Shown here: positions 60,263 to 64,000 of the stretch, in pieces
How the letters are laid out: each line of letters starts with the position of its first letter
How positions within the stretch are numbered: the first letter of the stretch is position 1
Assembly (NCBI GenBank): GCA_038120295.1
Contig: JAYOLL010000001.1
Location: forward strand, 261,845-325,844
DNA: 64,000 bases
Source: JAYOEY01 sp038120295
GTDB taxonomy: Bacteria > Pseudomonadota > Alphaproteobacteria > MPNO01 > UBA2964
Direction: 5' to 3'
Made by a program: the position numbers and the translations under genes
The notes under the pieces: generated by a model
The model's database searches: none
What the model was told of the DNA's origin: nothing
What the model saw: the letters and a program-made list of their open reading frames with translations, nothing else

Positions 60263-60338
60263 GCACCAGCCCTCTCCCCCACCCGGCCACCCATCAGGAT
60301 ACTCTCGTGGGTGGCCGGGTGGGGGAGAGGGCTGGTGC
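60263..60338. repeat. palindromic repeat, copy 2
   Basis: Two perfect 31-base complementary arms, 60263-60293 and 60308-60338, enclose a 14-base loop containing CAGGATACTC, the reverse complement of the loop word in the copy at 58681. The arms contain CCAGCCCTCTCCCCCACCCG, almost the same as copy 1. It lies between the convergent SixA-like and MucR genes. Confidence 0.92.
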
Positions 60339-60352
60339 AGCTAATGAATAAG

Positions 60353-60748
60353 CTACTTTCCCGGCTGTTTCCCCAGGCCGATCTTGACTGCCATTTTCGA
60401 TCGCTGTGCCGAATAATCGGCGGCGACCATGGGGTAGTCCGGCGGCAGGTTCCAGCGCTCGCGGTATTCTTCGACCGTGAGCCCGTGGGCGGTACGCAGA
60501 TGACGCTTGAGAATCTTGCAGGGCTTGCCGCATTCGAGGCAGATGAGCCGGTCCTTCCTGACCGACCGGCGGACCGAGACGGCAGGTTCCTGTTCTTCCT
60601 GGGGTTGAGGATTCTCGAGTGCGACGAGCGTTCTATGCAGGTCGGCGATCAGGGCCGGGAGGTCGTCACGCGCAATCTTGTTTCCCGCAACGTAGGACTG
60701 GGCGAGTTTCGCCGTCATCTGGATAAGCAGCCGGTCCTGTTCCGCCAT
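60353..60748 (-). CDS. MucR/Ros-family zinc-finger transcriptional regulator
   Basis: This 131-residue protein is a MucR/Ros regulator, a class of alphaproteobacterial DNA-binding proteins with one Cys2His2 finger: Cys70, Cys73, His83 and His88 in LICLECGKPCKILKRHLRTAH. The following TVEEYRERWNLPPDYPMVAADYS is the family hallmark. MucR proteins act as repressors of surface polysaccharides and many other genes and bind AT-rich sites. The ATG at 60748 is chosen because AGGAGG lies nine bases upstream; a GTG nine codons earlier has no ribosome site. Its target genes are not evident here. Confidence 0.93.
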   Translation of the reverse strand: MAEQDRLLIQMTAKLAQSYVAGNKIARDDLPALIADLHRTLVALENPQPQEEQEPAVSVRRSVRKDRLICLECGKPCKILKRHLRTAHGLTVEEYRERWNLPPDYPMVAADYSAQRSKMAVKIGLGKQPGK

Positions 60749-60900
60749 GCGCCCCGCCTCCTGAATTGTCGTCACGGCTCTCTGGCCGTCTGTTTGTTTG
60801 GTTTGTAGCGGATTTGTCCGCTCACCTGTAGTCGCAATTGCCGAAAGCCGGTTTTCGTCCGGATTCGATCTCCTGTCTGTCTACCACGTTCGCGTTCCGG

Positions 60901-60926
60901 TAAGATGCGGCATATGTCACATCTTA
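60901..60926. promoter_or_regulatory. 26-bp dyad upstream of sodC (possible operator)
   Basis: TAAGATG (60901-60907) and CATCTTA (60920-60926) are perfect arms sharing one centre with CATATG (60911-60916), so 11 of 13 pairs are symmetric. It lies 22 bases before the sodC start and could be the site of a dimeric metal or redox regulator. The dyad is visible; the regulator is unknown. Confidence 0.45.
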
Positions 60927-60948
60927 GTCGAATAAACGGGAGCGGATT

Positions 60949-61518
60949 ATGAAGTTACTGACGATCGCGGCACTCGCCGTTTCGGTTATGGCCTTTACGC
61001 CGGCCGGTGCGGGCGACATCACGATCCGGGTCAAGGCGATCGATGCCAGGGGCGTCGGCAAGGATATCGGCTGGATCAGGGCGGTCGATACCGACAAGGG
61101 TCTGCGGATGATCCCGCGCCTGTCAGAGATTGGGCCGGGCGCACACGGATTCCACGTGCATCAGAATCCGAGCTGCGGCAACAAGGGAGCGGGTGGAAAG
61201 ATGGGCGCCGGGCTGGCTGCTGGCGGGCATTTCGATCCTGGCCATGCCAGCCATCACAAGGGACCGCACGGCGAAGGACATCTTGGCGATATGCCCGCGC
61301 TTGTAGCGGATGCGAATGGCGTGGCACGAAAACCGGTTCTCGCACCGCGGCTCAAGGTTGCCGACCTCTACGGGCGGTCGATCATGATCCATGCCGCCGG
61401 CGACAACTACTCGGATAGCCCGAAGAAACTCGGCGGCGGCGGCGGGCGCATCGCCTGCGGTGTGATCCCCGCGCGCAAGATGAAGGACAAGATGCACGGC
61501 CACGGAAAGAAAATGTAG
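60949..61518 (+). CDS. sodC: Cu/Zn superoxide dismutase
   Basis: This 189-residue secreted enzyme is a Cu,Zn superoxide dismutase that converts superoxide to oxygen and peroxide in the periplasm. It has a signal peptide (TIAALAVSVMAFTPAGA). Copper ligands are His69 and His71 in GFHVHQNPSC, His94 and His148 in MIHAAGDNYSD; His94 should bridge to zinc, with ligands in the HASHHKGPHGEGHLGD region and Asp114. Cys76 and Cys170 can form the usual disulfide (GGGGGRIACGV). The C-terminal tail is basic and histidine-rich. A 26-bp dyad lies just upstream, and the class II aldolase gene starts 8 bases downstream. Confidence 0.94.
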   Translation: MKLLTIAALAVSVMAFTPAGAGDITIRVKAIDARGVGKDIGWIRAVDTDKGLRMIPRLSEIGPGAHGFHVHQNPSCGNKGAGGKMGAGLAAGGHFDPGHASHHKGPHGEGHLGDMPALVADANGVARKPVLAPRLKVADLYGRSIMIHAAGDNYSDSPKKLGGGGGRIACGVIPARKMKDKMHGHGKKM

Positions 61519-61526
61519 GGAACGTT

Positions 61527-62279
61527 ATGGATTATATCGACGAACTGGTTATCGCCTATCGTGTGCTGGCGTCGCACGGGGTGGTTGACGCCTACGGGCA
61601 TGTGAGTCTGCGGCATCCGGAGAACCCGGAGCGTTATTTCATCGCCCGGGCGCTGGCGCCCGAGCTGGTGACGCGCGACGACATTTTCGAGTTCGATCTC
61701 GACAGCGACGTAATCGATACCGACGGGCGCGCCGACGGCGTCTCGATGTATCTGGAACGCTATATCCATGGCGAGATTTTCAAGGAGCGGGCTGACGTCA
61801 ATGCGGTGGTGCACAACCATTCTCCGTCTGTCATTCCGTTCGGGGTGACGGAAGTCCCGCTGCGCCCGCTGGTCAATACCGGTGCCTTTATCGGGCTCGG
61901 CGTGCCGACCTTCGAGATCAAGGATTTCCAGCCGGCCGGCGACATCATTATTTCTTCGCCCTATCTCGGCAACGCGCTGGCCGGCGTGCTGGGCGATGCG
62001 CCGGCGGCTTTGATGCGGGGACACGGGGCGACGGTGGTGGCCGAGACTCTGCCGCTGGTCTGCGTGCGCAGTATCTATCTGGAAGTATCCGCTAACCTCC
62101 AGATGCAGGCGATCACCATCGCCGGGCAGGGCGGCAAGGTGGTCTATCTCGAGGACGACGAGGTCGCCGCCACGGTGGCGCGCCAGGACGCCAAGGAAAC
62201 CTGGCGGCGCGGCTGGACGCTTTGGCGGTCGAAGGCGATCGCCGAGCTTCAGGCCGAAGGGGCGTTGCCGAAGGTGTAA
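61527..62279 (+). CDS. class II aldolase/adducin-family protein
   Basis: This 250-residue protein has the class II aldolase fold: DAYGHVSLRHP near the start, the zinc ligands His96 and His98 in VVHNHSP and His166 in MRGHGATV. Members include fuculose-phosphate aldolase, ribulose-phosphate epimerases and several decarboxylases of catabolic pathways. A catalytic acid is probably in ERYIHGEIFKER. It follows sodC closely (8 bases), although the two are not obviously related in function. It is convergent with the PcaD-like gene, 9 bases apart. The substrate is unknown. Confidence 0.88.
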   Translation: MDYIDELVIAYRVLASHGVVDAYGHVSLRHPENPERYFIARALAPELVTRDDIFEFDLDSDVIDTDGRADGVSMYLERYIHGEIFKERADVNAVVHNHSPSVIPFGVTEVPLRPLVNTGAFIGLGVPTFEIKDFQPAGDIIISSPYLGNALAGVLGDAPAALMRGHGATVVAETLPLVCVRSIYLEVSANLQMQAITIAGQGGKVVYLEDDEVAATVARQDAKETWRRGWTLWRSKAIAELQAEGALPKV

Positions 62280-62288
62280 GGCAGCGCC

Positions 62289-63074
62289 TTACCCGAAAAA
62301 GTCGACCAGCGCGTCGGTATAGATATCGGGCTGTTCGATGTTGGAAAGGTGCGCGGCGTCCGGCACAACGAAGGTCTTTGCCCCCGGGATGAGCGATGCG
62401 ATCAGTTCGCCGTATTCCGGGATGGTCGCCGGGTCCTTCTCGCCGATGATGACCATGGTTTCCACGTCCACCTGCGGCAGTTCGTCGCGGAAATCCATTT
62501 CGCGGATCGCGATGCTGCAATCCAGATAGCCCTGCTTCGTGGTCTCGAGGATGAAGGCGCGGACCCAGTCGATGGTGGGTTTCGTGTTTTCGCGCTGCAG
62601 ATAGCCCGGCGTGAACCAGCGCCCGATCGAGGCCTCGGCGATGGCAGGGATGCCCTCGCTGGTCGCCATCTCGATCCGTTCGCGCCACATCTCCTTGTTG
62701 GGAAAGTAGGAGGCGGTGTTGGAGACGATCAGTTTCTCCAGCCGGTCGGAGGCGTTGATGCCGAGCCACTGGCCGACCATGCCGCCCTTTGAAAGACCGC
62801 ACCAGTTGACCTTGTCGATACCGAGCGCATCCAGCAGCCCGAGCACGTCCTGGCCGAGCGTGGCGATGGTATAGGGGCCATCGTCCGTGCCCGGCGTCGA
62901 ACCGTGGCCGCGATTGTCGTAGCGCAGGATGCGATATCGGTCGCCGAGCCGTTCGACCTGCGGATCCCACATCGCGAACGAGGTCGCCAGAGAATTGCTG
63001 AACATCAGCACCGGCGCGCCGTCCGGCCCGTCGAGCTGGTAGTTGATGGTGATCCCGTTGGCCTCGATCTGCAT
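62289..63074 (-). CDS. pcaD: 3-oxoadipate enol-lactonase-like hydrolase
   Basis: This 261-residue protein closely matches 3-oxoadipate enol-lactonase, the last ring-derived step of the protocatechuate branch of the beta-ketoadipate pathway. LMFSNSLATSFAMWDPQV replaces the usual HG oxyanion motif as in PcaD, RYDNRGHGSTPGTDDGPYTI is the family signature, Ser95 in CGLSKGGMVGQ is the nucleophile, GEKDPATIPEYGEL carries the acid and DAAHLSNIEQPD the histidine. I chose ATG at 63074. No other pca genes are in the window, so it may work in a different lactone step. AGGGAG lies about 11 bases upstream. Confidence 0.85.
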   Translation of the reverse strand: MQIEANGITINYQLDGPDGAPVLMFSNSLATSFAMWDPQVERLGDRYRILRYDNRGHGSTPGTDDGPYTIATLGQDVLGLLDALGIDKVNWCGLSKGGMVGQWLGINASDRLEKLIVSNTASYFPNKEMWRERIEMATSEGIPAIAEASIGRWFTPGYLQRENTKPTIDWVRAFILETTKQGYLDCSIAIREMDFRDELPQVDVETMVIIGEKDPATIPEYGELIASLIPGAKTFVVPDAAHLSNIEQPDIYTDALVDFFG

Positions 63075-63184
63075 GGTTACATGACTCCCTGTCTCGTGAT
63101 GCGCGGCACTATAACCACTCAGGCCGCGCCGCGCACGGTGGAGGAGGCGCGCAGAATAAAAAAACGTCGGCCGCGCGCCGGGCT

Positions 63185-63634
63185 TTACGGCTGCTCCGGA
63201 TTTATGAAACCGTTGACCAGCGCCCAACCTTTTTTCCGGTGAATCCAGGCGCCGATTTCGTTTACCGAAATCAGCGGTACGTATTCGTCGGCATACAGTG
63301 CGGTCCGGACATAGTTGCCCTCGTTATCGAGAACGTATTTCTGGAATCTACCCGAGCCGGTCCGCGCGATCAGGATAACGTGGAGGGTGGTTGAATTGCG
63401 GGGGCGCACGACTGTGATTCGCAGGTCTTTCGCCGGAAATCCCAGCGTTCTCAGCAGAATATACTTGTTGGCTGTGAAACAGTCGCAATCCCCGCCTTCA
63501 GAAAGAAAGAGGCTGGGCGCTTTCCACTGGTCCCTTTTTTCAAGTACGTACGGGGCCTTGTTGACGAGGACATTGATTGTCCTCAAAAGGGTTAGCCCTC
63601 CTGCTTTTGTCCCAGGGACGCTGACGTCAGACAA
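63185..63634 (-). CDS. transglutaminase-like cysteine protease homologue, probably 5'-truncated
   Basis: This 149-residue protein matches the bacterial transglutaminase-like cysteine peptidase family (BTLCP/DUF920). GGDCDCFTANKYILLRTLG carries the catalytic cysteine, TLHVILIAR the histidine and VLDNEGN the acid. Family members are usually longer (about 200 residues) and begin with a signal peptide. Here the frame starts at TTG 63634 inside the end of an IS3 remnant, so the original N terminus has probably been lost. A TTG at 63586 with GGAGGG nine bases upstream could allow translation of a shorter protein. The word GAGGACA-TTGAT-TGTCCTC inside the coding region is a short palindrome. Confidence 0.7.
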   Translation of the reverse strand: MSDVSVPGTKAGGLTLLRTINVLVNKAPYVLEKRDQWKAPSLFLSEGGDCDCFTANKYILLRTLGFPAKDLRITVVRPRNSTTLHVILIARTGSGRFQKYVLDNEGNYVRTALYADEYVPLISVNEIGAWIHRKKGWALVNGFINPEQP

Positions 63635-63919
63635 CCTTCAGCCCCTCGCGCCGCCAGATGCGGCCCACACGCTTGTGGTTCACGTGCCAGCCTTCCGCGT
63701 GCAGCAGCGCCGTCACCCGACGGTAGCCGTACCGGCCGTATTGACCCGCCAGGCGGACGATCGCCGCCGTCAGCGCATCCTCGTCGTCACGGATGATCGG
63801 CTGGTATCGCTGCGACGTCCGCGATTGCCCCAGGACGCGGCAGGCACGCCGCTCCGATACCGGGTACTTCTCCCGCACGTGTTGCACGCACCGTCTCCGG
63901 CGCTCGGGGCTTACCAGTT
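63627..63919 (-). pseudogene. IS3-family transposase OrfB, N-terminal fragment
   Basis: This fragment encodes the first part of an IS3-family OrfB: VREKYPVSERRACRVLG and RYGYRRVTALLHAEGWHVNH, then KRVGRIWRREGLKVV and a stop. The DDE catalytic domain, about two-thirds of the protein, is missing, so it cannot transpose. The coding frame is -1 relative to OrfA and overlaps it (CTG GTA versus TGG TAA), as in the programmed frameshift of intact elements. The break at GLKV lies next to the transglutaminase-like gene and marks the junction of the insertion. Confidence 0.88.
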
Positions 63920-64000
63920 TCCCTCCGCAGCCTCTTTCAATATCTGCTTGTCCAATGTCAGGTCGGCGACCGCGCGCTTCAACCGGGCGTTCTCGGCCTC
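63911..64000 (-). CDS. IS3-family OrfA, C-terminal end (runs off window)
   Basis: The last 29 codons of an IS3-family OrfA are visible: EAENARLKRAVADLTLDKQI continuing LKEAAEGNW and TAA. This leucine-zipper-like end is characteristic of the IS407-type branch. The rest of OrfA lies to the right of base 64000. Confidence 0.88.
   Translation of the reverse strand, partial: EAENARLKRAVADLTLDKQILKEAAEGNW

Larger units (their letters stand above)
63627..64000 (-). mobile_element. IS3-family remnant (IS407-type), truncated at left end
   Basis: The OrfA tail and the OrfB head overlap in the order expected of an IS3 element whose 5' end lies beyond the window. OrfB ends abruptly near 63630, so the rest of the element, including the inverted repeat on this side, is gone. 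The junction carries CTGACGTCAG, a 10-bp palindrome. Confidence 0.85.

Noticed and set aside
1..64000. CRISPR arrays, prophage, rRNA and tRNA genes
   Set aside because: No regular short repeats with spacers, no phage structural genes and no recognisable stable-RNA sequences were seen; only one IS remnant is present.

Overview
The window reads as chromosomal DNA of a GC-rich alphaproteobacterium. The evidence is a MucR/Ros-type zinc-finger regulator, large numbers of TRAP-TAXI, tripartite tricarboxylate (TTT), DMT and MFS transporters, many aromatic and carboxylate catabolism families, and palindromic intergenic repeats of the kind common in this class. I could not assign an order or genus. 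No rRNA, tRNA or CRISPR array was recognised, and no prophage. The only mobile DNA is an IS3-family remnant at the right edge.

Layout. 1-8.9 kb: two tandem paralogous alpha/beta hydrolases, an SLC13-type permease with RCK_C domains, a small DksA/TraR zinc-finger protein, an MFS permease, then the translational GTPases typA and prfC. 9-17.3 kb: a TAXI-TRAP uptake system followed by a lactonase and a small-molecule catabolic module (two proteins of the 4,5-dihydroxyphthalate decarboxylase-like family, an ornithine cyclodeaminase homologue, a RidA-fold protein without the catalytic arginine, and a cupin) around a divergent promoter with two perfect palindromes. 17.4-19.6 kb: a periplasmic redox cluster of a MauG/BCCP-like di-haem protein and two cupredoxins, one with amicyanin-type and one with pseudoazurin-type ligand spacing. 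19.6-28.2 kb: a chemoreceptor, a PPOX flavoprotein, and an unusual run UbiD decarboxylase - EutA-like reactivase - nickel/cobalt permease - cupin, next to a divergent SDR and a DMT exporter. 28.2-36.4 kb: a TTT transporter with TctA and TctB fused, and a hydrolytic/aromatic set (VOC extradiol-type dioxygenase, FAH-family hydrolase, medium-chain oxidoreductase), then rhodanese, DMT and DUF1330 proteins. 36.4-41.9 kb: a BisC/DMSO-reductase-type molybdoenzyme, a two-gene FrdA-like flavoprotein plus stand-alone [2Fe-2S] domain, and a divergent DapA-family lyase. 41.9-48.7 kb: recX, an Uup-type ABC-F protein with a damaged second Walker B, an HpaB-like flavin monooxygenase and a TolC-like lipoprotein carrying a SPOR domain. 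48.7-57.2 kb: a hydrolase/NTF2 fusion, a TauD-type dioxygenase, an MFS permease, two alpha/beta hydrolases and a xanthine-dehydrogenase-type large subunit fused to a CoxG domain. 57.2-64 kb: a twice-broken DUF4197 gene, a cupin-like protein, an SDR, a SixA-like protein lacking the motif arginine, a MucR regulator, sodC, a class II aldolase, a PcaD-like enol-lactonase, a transglutaminase-like protease homologue and the IS3 remnant.

Together the genes suggest a metabolically flexible heterotroph that takes up organic acids and aromatic acids through binding-protein-dependent secondary transporters and oxidises them. Most enzyme genes sit singly or in pairs, not in complete pathways, so substrate assignments are inference. 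The strongest candidates for an undescribed arrangement are the UbiD/EutA-like/Ni-Co permease/cupin cluster, the FrdA-like/[2Fe-2S]/DapA cluster, the di-haem/two-cupredoxin cluster, the TolC-SPOR lipoprotein, and the hairpin that pairs with a Shine-Dalgarno sequence and leader peptide between the TRAP binding protein and permease.
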